DNA of 10,945 nt from contig JAEZIW010000117.1 in assembly GCA_023436525.1 (NCBI GenBank), positions 1 through 10,945 on the forward strand, written 5' to 3'. This DNA comes from Bacillota bacterium. Lineage in GTDB: Bacteria > Bacillota > Clostridia > Christensenellales > SZUA-584. A program made the translations under genes and the position numbers. The notes under the pieces were generated by a model that was not told the DNA's origin, searched no databases, and saw only the letters and a program-made list of their open reading frames with translations. Of this stretch, positions 1 to 6,312 are shown one piece after another; position 1 is the stretch's first letter, and each line of letters opens with the position of its first letter.

Positions 1-8
1 CTTCATTA

Positions 9-14
9 TATAAT
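9..14 (+). promoter_or_regulatory. Possible -10 box upstream of the decarboxylase beta gene
   Basis: A perfect TATAAT lies 37 bases before the ATG at 52. The matching -35 element would fall outside the window, so this rests on one hexamer in AT-rich DNA. If real, the beta and gamma-like genes could be transcribed separately from whatever lies upstream. Confidence 0.3.
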
Positions 15-51
15 CATTTGAAAATATTCTGAAAAAATCGAAAGGACTTTT

Positions 52-1185
52 ATGGAAGCACTATTGAAAGGATTCACGAATTTTAGCTGGCAGCAGGCTA
101 TTATGATCGTGATCGGACTCATTCTCATTCTTTTGGCTATCAAAAAAGAATATGAACCAATGCTGTTGTTGCCTATCGGCTTTGGATGTATATTAACCAA
201 TCTGCCACTCGCGACAGTTTTGGCAAATTCGCTCGGAGAAACCGGGTTTCTCAAGGTACTTTTCAATGCCGGTATTGTTACTGAGCTGTTCCCACTGCTC
301 ATATTTATCGCAATCGGCGCGATGATAGATTTCTCACCGCTGCTGAAACAACCCGTTATGCTATTCTTCGGCGCTGCGGCGCAATTCGGTATTTTCGCCG
401 CAATGATGCTGGCCATCTGCGCCAATGCCATTCAACCCGGCATATTTTCAATGCAGGAAGCAGCCGCTGTCGGTATTATCGGTGCCGCAGACGGCCCGAC
501 CACCATTTTCGTCGGTAACCTGTTTGCAAAGAATTATATCGGCGCACTTTCAGTTGCGGCGTATTCGTATATGGCGCTCGTACCCGTTATCCAGCCGCCG
601 GTTATCCGTTTGCTGACCACTAAAAAAGAACGCCGTATCCGTATGGATTCGAATATCGGCAAACCTATTCCGAAGCCGGTGCTGATCATCTTCCCCATCG
701 CCATTACGATTGTTGTTGGTTTTGTCGCTCCGGACGGCGTACCTCTCGTCGGCGCTTTGATGTTCGGTAATCTCGTTAGAGAATGCGGAGTGCTGAAACG
801 GCTTTCCGAGTCTGCTCAAAACGAAATGGCGAATCTGGTGACATTGTTGCTCGGTATTACAATCGGCTCCACGATGTCTGCAGAAAATTTCATTCAGGTG
901 AACACACTATTAATACTCCTTATCGGGTTCCTCGCATTTGTGTTTGATACGGCGGGTGGCGTGCTGTTTGCGAAGCTGATCAATCTGTTTCTGAAAAAGA
1001 AGATCAACCCGATGATCGGCGCAGCGGGTATATCCGCGTTTCCGATGTCTGCTCGAATTGTCCATAAGATGGCGCAGAAGGAGGATCCGTCCAACTTCAT
1101 ACTGATGCCCGCAATCGGAGCCAACGTATCCGGCCAGATCGGTTCCATCATCGCAGGCGCTGTCCTAATCTCGTTATTGGTATAA
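52..1185 (+). CDS. oadB: Sodium-translocating decarboxylase, beta subunit (OadB/GcdB/MmdB family)
   Basis: This is the integral-membrane subunit of a biotin-dependent decarboxylase. It decarboxylates carboxybiotin and exports sodium ions across the cytoplasmic membrane. The 377-residue length is normal for the family. It opens with MEALLKGFTNFSW, followed by about nine hydrophobic segments. It carries the signature GAADGPTTIF (residues 144-153), whose Asp147 corresponds by family to the essential sodium-site aspartate (Asp203 of Klebsiella oxaloacetate decarboxylase beta). Other family-typical stretches are FPMSARIVHKM (330-340) and GANVSGQIGS (356-365). The start is supported by AAAGGA 7-8 bases before the ATG. 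The gamma-like gene at 1198 follows after 12 bases, so the two form an operon. The carboxyltransferase and biotin-carrier genes are not visible and may lie to the left. The physiological acid (oxaloacetate, methylmalonyl-CoA, glutaconyl-CoA or malonate) cannot be told from beta alone, so the symbol is at family level. Confidence 0.95.
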   Translation: MEALLKGFTNFSWQQAIMIVIGLILILLAIKKEYEPMLLLPIGFGCILTNLPLATVLANSLGETGFLKVLFNAGIVTELFPLLIFIAIGAMIDFSPLLKQPVMLFFGAAAQFGIFAAMMLAICANAIQPGIFSMQEAAAVGIIGAADGPTTIFVGNLFAKNYIGALSVAAYSYMALVPVIQPPVIRLLTTKKERRIRMDSNIGKPIPKPVLIIFPIAITIVVGFVAPDGVPLVGALMFGNLVRECGVLKRLSESAQNEMANLVTLLLGITIGSTMSAENFIQVNTLLILLIGFLAFVFDTAGGVLFAKLINLFLKKKINPMIGAAGISAFPMSARIVHKMAQKEDPSNFILMPAIGANVSGQIGSIIAGAVLISLLV

Positions 1186-1197
1186 CAGGAGGTAATT

Positions 1198-1335
1198 ATG
1201 AACGTAGGTGAAATGTTGGGTCAAGGTGTTCAGTATATGGGCATCGGTGTCGGTGTCGTGTTCGTCGTGCTGGCTGTTTTCGTCGGGCTCATTAAGCTCA
1301 TGCTGAAAATTTGGCCGCCGAAGGAAGCCGAATAG
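1198..1335 (+). CDS. Very small OadG-like gamma subunit of the decarboxylase pump
   Basis: This 45-codon gene encodes a protein with one membrane helix of about 23 residues (roughly 14-36, from MGIGVGVVFVVLAVFVGLI), preceded by a short polar segment and followed by a basic turn and the tail KIWPPKEAE. Gamma subunits of sodium-pump decarboxylases have this single-helix design and help assemble the alpha and beta subunits. The usual gamma chain is longer (about 80-120 residues) with a Pro/Ala-rich cytoplasmic tail, so this copy is minimal. A strong CAGGAGG lies 5 bases before the ATG. The gene starts 12 bases after the beta stop and ends just before a strong terminator, so it closes the operon. 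The assignment relies on context plus the one-helix pattern; an unrelated small membrane protein is possible. Confidence 0.7.
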   Translation: MNVGEMLGQGVQYMGIGVGVVFVVLAVFVGLIKLMLKIWPPKEAE

Positions 1336-1345
1336 GTAAAGAACT

Positions 1346-1372
1346 GCCCGGCCAATGCGCCGGGCTTTTTTT
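1346..1372 (+). terminator. Rho-independent terminator after the decarboxylase genes
   Basis: A perfect 7-bp GC stem, GCCCGGC (1346-1352) with GCCGGGC (1359-1365), encloses a 6-base loop and is followed by seven T's. It lies 10 bases after the stop of the gamma-like gene. The opposite strand lacks a clean T tract, so it would serve the facing gene at 1414-1995 less well. Confidence 0.93.
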
Positions 1373-1413
1373 CATACAGCAAAAGCAGTTATATACCTCA
1401 TCTTCCCAACGAT

Positions 1414-1995
1414 TTAATCAATTTTTTTTATCAGCATCGATGCAGATACCCCGTTACTGTCAGTTTCGACTCTGATTGCCGTGCTCGATGTTATGATCAG
1501 CCTGATTGTTGCTCCCTGTTTTAATTCCGTAATCACGGCAGCACTGAACAAACACCCCTGGGTATTGATCAATTTCGCTGACATACTTCCGTCCACGGTA
1601 TGCCCGTCGATCTGAACAGCAAACGCCGCATAAGCTGAATTGACAGACTGGGCGCTCACTGTGTAACTGATTTCATAGATCCCGCTCTGCCCGGCCACAA
1701 TTTCAGGCGAGTCGTCATCATGGCTTAGCCCCTGCAAAACTGTATGGCTGGCGAACCGAACGGGTGTCACATCTCCCGGCACCGTAACCGTCAGCGCCTG
1801 CGGCTCGGCGTGATAAAAACAACCGATTGCTTTTTGATTGTCCTGCTGATTTACTGCCTCTTCGCTGGATATCAGGGGCGGCTCAACAGCCGGCAAATCA
1901 ATCATTTTTTTCTGTGTCTGACGATTGCGCTTCCAGTGCAGCGCGTTATTGCTTTGCATCTGCGTTTTAAAACTTCTGTAATATGTAATGCTCAT
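1414..1995 (-). CDS. Protein with BclA/C1q/TNF-like jelly-roll C-terminal domain
   Basis: The protein has 193 residues. Residues 1-55 are polar and basic, with no signal peptide or membrane segment. From about residue 57 to the end there is a beta-strand-rich pattern typical of the TNF/C1q-like fold at the C-terminus of BclA-type exosporium glycoproteins: alternating hydrophobic strands, GQSGIYEISYTVSA (102-115), an AFAVQIDG strand (124-131), LKQGATIRLIITSSTAI (158-174) and the closing GVSASMLIKKID. The collagen-like Gly-X-X repeats that usually precede this domain are absent. Such domains trimerise and often occur on spore or cell surfaces. A surface role here is inference. The start is supported by GGGGAG 7 bases upstream of the ATG. 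The gene stands alone, converging on the decarboxylase operon. Fold-level assignment is fairly secure; function is unknown. Confidence 0.7.
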   Translation of the reverse strand: MSITYYRSFKTQMQSNNALHWKRNRQTQKKMIDLPAVEPPLISSEEAVNQQDNQKAIGCFYHAEPQALTVTVPGDVTPVRFASHTVLQGLSHDDDSPEIVAGQSGIYEISYTVSAQSVNSAYAAFAVQIDGHTVDGSMSAKLINTQGCLFSAAVITELKQGATIRLIITSSTAIRVETDSNGVSASMLIKKID

Positions 1996-2084
1996 TCAAA
2001 CTCTCCCCAATCAATGAACTCTATTGTATTTTATTGAACGCATAATAAAAGCGTGCAAGAAATGTCGACCGCGAAGTGATGCGC

Positions 2085-2113
2085 ATCCCATGAAAGCGCT
2101 TTGTTCATGGGAT
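2085..2113. promoter_or_regulatory. Perfect hairpin containing a cre/LacI-type operator-like palindrome
   Basis: ATCCCATGAA (2085-2094) and TTCATGGGAT (2104-2113) form a perfect 10-bp inverted repeat. Its centre, TGAAAGCGCTTTGT (2091-2104), matches the CcpA cre consensus (TGWAARCGYTWNCW) at 13 of 14 positions. LacI-family operators share this kind of CG-centred palindrome. There is no T tract on either side, so it is not a normal terminator. It sits about 90 bases upstream of the minus-strand gene starting at 1995 and just downstream of the terminator at 2183-2206, where a promoter-region operator for that gene would be expected. The regulator is unknown; the LacI-family gene at 5111 is one candidate and CcpA another. 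Confidence 0.45.
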
Positions 2114-2182
2114 TTCACCCAACGACGCTCGTCAGCTCGCTTCATCCACTCAAAAACGACGCACAGGAGCTTTGCAAGCAGC

Positions 2183-2206
2183 AAAAAGCCCGGTTTTATA
2201 CCGGGC
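2183..2206 (-). terminator. Terminator overlapping the end of the 55-codon gene
   Basis: Read on the minus strand, GCCCGGT (2206-2200) pairs with ACCGGGC (2194-2188) around a 5-base loop and is followed by five T's. The 5' arm is made of the last sense codons of the small gene, and the TAA stop occupies most of the loop and touches the 3' arm. Confidence 0.9.
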
Positions 2207-2363
2207 CGATATGCGGTAAGTCTGCCTTTTTACCGCCTGTTTTTGCCTTGCCCTGGATCTCGGGAACCGGCTCCTGTAAATTTTTCTTATAATGCTGTTT
2301 GTGGTTACTCTCGGTGCCGTGAGGATCCTGTGGATTCGGACGGCGCATGCCTGCCTTTGCCAT
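2196..2363 (-). CDS. Small basic hypothetical protein, 55 residues
   Basis: Translation from the ATG at 2363 gives 55 residues, beginning MAKAGMRRPNPQDPHGTES and ending KKADLPHIGPV. It is rich in Lys, Pro, His and Gly, with no membrane segment, signal or cysteine, and is probably largely unfolded and cytoplasmic or nucleic-acid associated. Evidence that it is a real gene: AGGAGG 8-9 bases before the ATG (AGGAGGCAATAACAATG on the minus strand), an open frame to TAA, and a classical terminator that begins inside the last codons. It is divergent from the MATE gene, with 137 bases between the two starts. I have an impression of similar small MAKAGMRRP-type proteins in other Clostridia but cannot verify this. 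Function is unknown. Confidence 0.75.
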   Translation of the reverse strand: MAKAGMRRPNPQDPHGTESNHKQHYKKNLQEPVPEIQGKAKTGGKKADLPHIGPV

Positions 2364-2439
2364 TGTTATTGCCTCCTATTCTTTCGTTATTATTGCCTTT
2401 CAAATCACATTCTAGTGCAAAGTGCGCATTAGACGTTTC

Positions 2440-2468
2440 TTGACAAAAAAAAATATGCCGTTTATACT
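2440..2468 (+). promoter_or_regulatory. Near-consensus sigma-A promoter of the MATE gene
   Basis: TTGACA (2440-2445) and TATACT (2463-2468) are separated by exactly 17 bases. The -35 is perfect and the -10 has one mismatch. A run of nine A's follows the -35. The predicted transcript starts near 2475, giving a leader of about 25 bases with GAAAGAGG (2485-2492) as the ribosome binding site 8 bases before the GTG at 2501. Expression is expected to be vegetative and fairly strong. No operator palindrome is evident inside it. Confidence 0.88.
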
Positions 2469-2500
2469 TGCAAGGATTATTCTAGAAAGAGGCACCAACT

Positions 2501-3859
2501 GTGGATCATACAAAACAACTGGGGACGGCCCCAATATTTAAGCTAATCGTTAAGTTTTCCATGCCGACAATTTTTGCTATGATTGTGAACGCAATCTACA
2601 ACATCGTTGACCGTATATTTGTCGGCAAATTTGTCGGTGAAGCCGCACTGGGCGGTTTAACAGTGTCTTTCCCGCTGATGATCATCGGCTTTGCCGTGGG
2701 CACTTTGTTTGCAATTGGCGGCGCTACATTAATTTCGATTAAATTCGGCGAACACAACCTTGATGAAGCCAACAAAATATATGGCAACGCCGCATCACTG
2801 CTGCTCATCAGCAGCCTGCTGATGACCGTACTCGGCGAAATATTTCTTGCGCCGCTGCTTGGCCTTGCCGGTGCCACCGAGGCAAACTTTGATTATGCGA
2901 TGTCTTATATGCGTATTATCATTATCGGCCTTGTGTTTCAGCTCTCTTCATTCACAATGGCGGCACTCGCGCGCAGTGAAGGTAAGCCTTTCCTGTCGAT
3001 GATCAGCCAGATCCTGTCTGCCGGCGTCAACATCGTGCTGGATTATGTATTCATCGGGCCGCTGAATATGGGCGTGGAAGGTGCCGCGCTCGCAACCGTC
3101 ATCGGGCAAATGGTCGGCTTTGTTATGTTGGCGCACTACTTCTTCGTTTCTAAAAAAAGCCTGCTGAAGCTTCATCTTCAAAATCTGAAACTGCGCTGGC
3201 TCTATGTCAAAAATATTTTAGTGACCGGGGCATCCAGCTTTGTGATCAACATGGGTACCGGTGTTTCCGCGTCGTTCACCAACTCGGCATTGGTCGTTTA
3301 CGGCGGCGATGCGGCCATTACATCCTTCGGAGCCATCAACAGCTTGTTCACACTCGTGCTGATGCCGGTGCTGGGCTTGCTTCAGGGCATCGGCCCCATT
3401 ATGGGTTATAACCACGGTATGCGCCAGCACTCGCGTGTTTGGAAAACGCTCTGGACTGGCGTTGGGCTTGGCTGCATATTCACCTTTACACTGTTCGCGC
3501 TGATGGAGATTTATCCCGAAGCGTTTGCGTCGCTTTTCATCGACCCCGCTTCACCCACCATGGCCATATGCGCTCATGGGCTTCGCCTGCAGATGATCGC
3601 GCTGCCCGTTTTATCCTTCAGCGTGCTCTCAACGGCTTATTTTCAATCGACAGCGCAAGGCAGCAAAAGTTTTCTCATCAGCCTTCTTCGTCAGCTTCTG
3701 GTGATTGTCGGGGTGCTGATACTGCCGCAATTTTTTCAGCTTTCGGGTGTATGGCTTTCGGGCCCGTTCTCAGAATTTTTGTCTTTGCTGATCGCTTCGC
3801 TGATGCTCGCTGCAGACAACCGCTCGCGAAAGCAAGAGCCCGAACTTGCGAAGGCTTAG
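2501..3859 (+). CDS. MATE-family multidrug/cation efflux transporter
   Basis: This is a 452-residue polytopic membrane protein, the normal MATE length, with about twelve hydrophobic segments arranged as two homologous halves. MATE proteins export organic cations, drugs or metabolites, driven by sodium or proton gradients. Family hallmarks include KFSMPTIFAMIVNAIYNIVD (18-37) with VDRIFVG at 36-42, SEGKP at 159-163 in the loop after helix 4, the GVEGAALATVIGQ stretch (191-203), and GLLQGIGPIMGYNHG (292-306), the MepA-like counterpart of the QPIxGYNYG element in the second half. The protein starts with GTG, supported by GAAAGAGG 8 bases upstream; no better start is in frame. It has its own promoter at 2440 and terminator at 3886, so it appears monocistronic. 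Substrate is unknown; the neighbours give no convincing clue. Confidence 0.93.
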   Translation: MDHTKQLGTAPIFKLIVKFSMPTIFAMIVNAIYNIVDRIFVGKFVGEAALGGLTVSFPLMIIGFAVGTLFAIGGATLISIKFGEHNLDEANKIYGNAASLLLISSLLMTVLGEIFLAPLLGLAGATEANFDYAMSYMRIIIIGLVFQLSSFTMAALARSEGKPFLSMISQILSAGVNIVLDYVFIGPLNMGVEGAALATVIGQMVGFVMLAHYFFVSKKSLLKLHLQNLKLRWLYVKNILVTGASSFVINMGTGVSASFTNSALVVYGGDAAITSFGAINSLFTLVLMPVLGLLQGIGPIMGYNHGMRQHSRVWKTLWTGVGLGCIFTFTLFALMEIYPEAFASLFIDPASPTMAICAHGLRLQMIALPVLSFSVLSTAYFQSTAQGSKSFLISLLRQLLVIVGVLILPQFFQLSGVWLSGPFSEFLSLLIASLMLAADNRSRKQEPELAKA

Positions 3860-3885
3860 CTGATACAATTGCATTCGATCTATAC

Positions 3886-3918
3886 AAAAAGGCCGTACTC
3901 GAGTTATGGCCTTTTTTT
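3886..3918. terminator. Bidirectional terminator between MATE and the facing 185-residue gene
   Basis: AAAAAGGCCGTA (3886-3897) pairs with TATGGCCTTTTT (3905-3916), including one G-T pair, around a 7-base loop. Seven T's follow on the plus strand and the run of A's gives T's on the minus strand. It sits between two convergent stops at 3859 and 3928, so it can serve both. Confidence 0.85.
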
Positions 3919-3927
3919 CGTTCAGCA

Positions 3928-4485
3928 TCAGCCCGTTGTCACCACAAACGTCCCTCTCCATTTGATAACGCGTTTGCCTTCCTCGCTGCAGGCGGCTGAT
4001 CCGGAGCATGTGGGAGACAATGACGGTGTCACGTTATTGGCCACTGCCAAATTCTCAACCGCAACGCTGACCACACCGGGGACGTTGGTCAGCGACGTGT
4101 TCCCTCCAACGGGTGCTTTAACATCCAAACTCCCGGCTGCGGATATCCAGCCAAGTGGTGTCGATGAATACGCTTCGGCCAACGCATCGGCCGGAGCACC
4201 GTCACTATAAGTGGCCGCCGCTTCCTGCACATCATATGCCGGATCGCTTTGAATCACCGGAAAAGCATTGCATATGTATGGAATCGTACCGACCAGATAA
4301 AACACACACATCTGTACCGGCCCGATATTGGGCACATCCACCGTTTCTTCCTTGCCTGCAACCTGCAGTTTACTCTTATCAAAAAGCACACTTTTTACGC
4401 CATTCGGGTCTGCAAACGTTTCATCTAGTACAAAAGGCGGTGATATCTCTGCTGTTGCACAAAACGGTATTCTCACTTCAGCCAT
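3928..4485 (-). CDS. Unrecognised 185-residue protein, possibly a surface or spore component
   Basis: I do not recognise a firm family. The protein starts MAEVRIPFCATAEISPPF and is beta-strand-like and rich in Val, Ala, Pro and Ser. It has five cysteines (9, 60, 72, 160, 166), a conspicuous hydrophobic block at 57-78 containing CVFYLVGTIPYICNAFPVI, and a C-terminus with KRVIKWRGTF. No signal peptide or clear transmembrane helix precedes the mature sequence. The start is supported by AGGAGG, although the spacing of 11 bases is on the long side; no in-frame alternative start is better placed. It stands alone, ends at a shared bidirectional terminator and has no obvious sigma-A promoter upstream. 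That, together with the jelly-roll gene nearby, makes a sporulation-time or surface role conceivable, but this is only inference. Confidence 0.75.
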   Translation of the reverse strand: MAEVRIPFCATAEISPPFVLDETFADPNGVKSVLFDKSKLQVAGKEETVDVPNIGPVQMCVFYLVGTIPYICNAFPVIQSDPAYDVQEAAATYSDGAPADALAEAYSSTPLGWISAAGSLDVKAPVGGNTSLTNVPGVVSVAVENLAVANNVTPSLSPTCSGSAACSEEGKRVIKWRGTFVVTTG

Positions 4486-4687
4486 GTGTACAAACGCCTC
4501 CTAAATAAAATTAGTGTTATAGATTATCCACTATATCAATATACTATTCTATCTCTCCCATTGTGTGACTTTGACGACATTTCACTGCTTTTCACAGACG
4601 CACGACTGCATATGTGTGAGAATGATTTGGTTATATCTTCGGTTGGCCTTAAAGTGAATGATTGTGAGGCGTCCATATTCGGATATG

Positions 4688-4733
4688 ATATAAATGTGGG
4701 CAGGCCGAAAAATTCAACCTGCCCGATTTATAT
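4688..4733. other. Long imperfect hairpin, possible structured RNA or terminator
   Basis: ATATAAAT plus GGGCAGG (4688-4704) pairs with CCTGCCC plus ATTTATAT (4718-4733). That is 15 base pairs interrupted only by GT opposite G. The 13-base loop contains GAA and TTC, which could pair further. There is no T tract directly after it on the plus strand; it abuts the next hairpin by one base. Confidence 0.55.
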
Positions 4734-4734
4734 G

Positions 4735-4768
4735 AAAAGAGCAATAATTGGAGGGCAATTGCTCTTTT
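4735..4768. terminator. Strong hairpin with T tract, terminator-like on both strands
   Basis: AAAAGAGCAAT (4735-4745) and ATTGCTCTTTT (4758-4768) form a perfect 11-bp stem with a 12-base loop. On the plus strand the stem's own T's are followed by AT-rich DNA. On the minus strand it also ends in four T's, which would suit termination after the mini-ORF at 4827-4973. What it terminates is unclear because no firm gene points at it closely. Confidence 0.6.
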
Positions 4769-4826
4769 ATATAATTTTTATTATTCCCTCAAGCTTTTCA
4801 CCTCAAACCAAAACTCAACACGGTCC

Positions 4827-4973
4827 TTAACATTTTTCACACCGAACCGCTGCATAAACAACGTTTGAATTGGCTTTGACAACACCGGGATCAAGCAACA
4901 CGCTTTTCACCCAGCCGTCAACGGGCGATTTGATGTACAGCATCGTGCTTGTATTGTTTGTGCTTGCGTTCAT
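4827..4973 (-). CDS. Doubtful 48-codon ORF or gene remnant with a biotinyl/lipoyl-like sequence
   Basis: Read on the minus strand, this frame gives 48 residues, beginning MNASTNNTST and continuing through IKSPVDGWVKSVLLDPGVVK to VRCEKC. The middle part resembles one half of a biotinyl/lipoyl or membrane-fusion-protein hammerhead (SPVDGWV..VLLDPG), and a terminator-like hairpin lies 59 bases beyond the stop. Against it, no Shine-Dalgarno sequence precedes this ATG, the earlier in-frame ATG at 4997 or the inner one at 4943. The N-terminal ten residues may simply be the antisense of a membrane-helix-like ORF on the plus strand. It could be a decayed fragment of a longer gene. Confidence 0.3.
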   Translation of the reverse strand: MNASTNNTSTMLYIKSPVDGWVKSVLLDPGVVKANSNVVYAAVRCEKC

Positions 4974-5052
4974 TTTAAAAGCGGCAATTGACAGCATACT
5001 GCTAAAAAAGAATAAAAAATAAACAATATCATTTCTTTTTTAAAATAAGTTT

Positions 5053-5060
5053 GATATATT
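5053..5060 (+). promoter_or_regulatory. Possible extended -10 promoter of the LacI-family gene
   Basis: TGATATATT (5053-5061 region) fits an extended -10 element, TG-N-TATATT. The -35 region 17 bases upstream (TTTCTT) is a poor match. Transcription would begin near 5067, leaving a leader of about 45 bases before the ATG at 5111. No palindromic operator was recognised here, so autoregulation is not supported. Confidence 0.3.
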
Positions 5061-5110
5061 AAATGAATTGGGGGACTGCATTAAAGCTGTTTTTAGAGGT
5101 AATAATACCG

Positions 5111-6145
5111 ATGGTCACGATTAAGGATATATCAAAAAGATGCGGCGTATCCGCTGCAACTGTCAGCAAAGCGCTTAACGGATATAAGGATATCGGCGAA
5201 GAAACGGCAGAATATGTGCGTAACGTGGCCAAAGAGATGGGATATCTGCCCAACGCAACCGCACGCGCCTTAAAAACCAACCGATCCAACAACATCGGTG
5301 TTTTGTTTGTTGATCAAACACACTGCGGATTAACACACGAATATTTTTCGTCCGTTCTCAACAGCTTTAAGGAAGAGGCCGAAAGCCGCGGTTTCGACAT
5401 TACCTTCATCAGCAAAAACATCGGCACCTTTCAGATGAGCTACTATGAACATTGCAAATACCGCAACTGTGACGGCGTGGTGATAGCGAGCATCGACTTT
5501 AAAGACCCTGATGTTATTGAACTGGTCAACAGCGAAATTCCGACGGTAACGATTGACCACGTGTTTGACAACAGAACAGCAATATTATCGGACAACGTTG
5601 ATTGTATCGGTAAGCTGCTGAATTATATTTACGACAACGGCCACAGACGCATTGCGTATATACACGGTGAAGACACTTCGGTAACACAAAAGCGGCTCGC
5701 CAGCTTTTATAAGCAATGTATGTCGCTTGGGCTTGAGGTGCCGCAAGATTATGTACAGCCGGCACTTTATCATGACCCGAAGTCAAGCGGGCTGGCTACG
5801 CGCAAGCTGCTGTCGCTGCCGGTGCCCCCCACCTGTATTATGTATCCGGACGATTTTTCCATTATCGGGGGAATTAACGAGATTGAAAAGCAGGGGCTTT
5901 CAATACCTGATGATATCAGCGTTGCCGGACACGACGGCATCTATCTATCACAGGTGCTGCGCCCAAGGCTGACGACGCTCAAGCAGAATACGGAATTGCT
6001 CGGTAAAGAGGCCGCCGCTAAGCTGATTGAGGCGATTGAATCACCCAAAACATATATACCGCAGCAGGTGGTGGTGCCGACGCAGCTTGTGGAAGGCAAA
6101 TCCGTGAAGAATATTCAAGCGTTATTAAACTTGGCGGATGGTTAA
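5111..6145 (+). CDS. LacI/GalR-family transcriptional regulator
   Basis: The 344-residue product is a typical LacI-family repressor. Residues 2-24 are the DNA-recognition helix-turn-helix (VTIKDISKRCGVSAATVSK). Residues 46-59 are the hinge helix with the minor-groove leucine (LPNATARALKTNR, Leu54). From residue 60 onward there is a periplasmic-binding-protein-like sensor, with NIGVLFVDQ as its first strand and PTCIMYPDDFSIIGGINEIE followed by IPDDISVAGHDG near the end. The chosen start is the ATG at 5111, with AGAGG about 11 bases upstream and the DNA-binding domain beginning right after it. The upstream in-frame ATG at 5063 would add 16 residues and has no ribosome binding site. No sugar-transport or catabolic genes are adjacent, so the effector is unknown. 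Candidate targets include its own locus and the CG-centred palindrome at 2091-2104. Confidence 0.93.
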   Translation: MVTIKDISKRCGVSAATVSKALNGYKDIGEETAEYVRNVAKEMGYLPNATARALKTNRSNNIGVLFVDQTHCGLTHEYFSSVLNSFKEEAESRGFDITFISKNIGTFQMSYYEHCKYRNCDGVVIASIDFKDPDVIELVNSEIPTVTIDHVFDNRTAILSDNVDCIGKLLNYIYDNGHRRIAYIHGEDTSVTQKRLASFYKQCMSLGLEVPQDYVQPALYHDPKSSGLATRKLLSLPVPPTCIMYPDDFSIIGGINEIEKQGLSIPDDISVAGHDGIYLSQVLRPRLTTLKQNTELLGKEAAAKLIEAIESPKTYIPQQVVVPTQLVEGKSVKNIQALLNLADG

Positions 6146-6165
6146 TTAAGCGCCATCTGCTTTAT
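6134..6165 (+). terminator. Weak terminator-like hairpin at the end of the LacI-family gene
   Basis: GCGGATGG (6134-6141, inside the last codons) pairs with CCATCTGC (6153-6160), including one G-T pair, around an 11-base loop that contains the stop codon. TTTATTCTT follows. The T tract is interrupted, so termination may be inefficient. Confidence 0.4.
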
Positions 6166-6312
6166 TCTTCAGCAATCTGTTCGGCATACAGAGCAATGCT
6201 CTGACATCGCCATAAGCATACGCAACGGTCCGTAACCGACAAAGTTATTTGTAACATGGCTCCCCCTTAAAGGAGACACGTTTTTTGATTGAAATTAACG
6301 AATTCGCATATT

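Larger units (their letters stand above)
4486..5110. other. Gene-poor 625-bp stretch between the 185-residue gene and lacI-type gene
   Basis: The AT-rich part from 4500 to 4690 holds no coding signal I trust. It contains a small hairpin, CATAT-TCGG-ATATG (4675-4688). Two larger tandem hairpins follow at 4688-4733 and 4735-4768 (listed separately). From 4827 to 5022 there are two overlapping, opposite-strand mini-ORFs: a minus reading of 48 codons and a plus reading of 29 codons with a membrane-helix-like sequence. Neither has a ribosome binding site. The stretch ends in the leader of the LacI-family gene. Confidence 0.6.

Noticed and set aside
3439..3999. Plus-strand frame of 186 codons overlapping the MATE 3' end
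   Set aside because: Out-of-frame shadow of MATE; it crosses the bidirectional terminator and has no start signals.
4486..4830. Plus-strand open frame of 114 codons starting with GTG
   Set aside because: No ribosome binding site, its start overlaps the start region of the minus-strand gene, it runs through the two tandem hairpins, and its composition looks non-coding.
5063..5110. Upstream start adding 16 residues to the LacI-family protein
   Set aside because: The helix-turn-helix normally begins within a few residues of the N-terminus; the ATG at 5111 has a purine-rich site before it and the ATG at 5063 does not.
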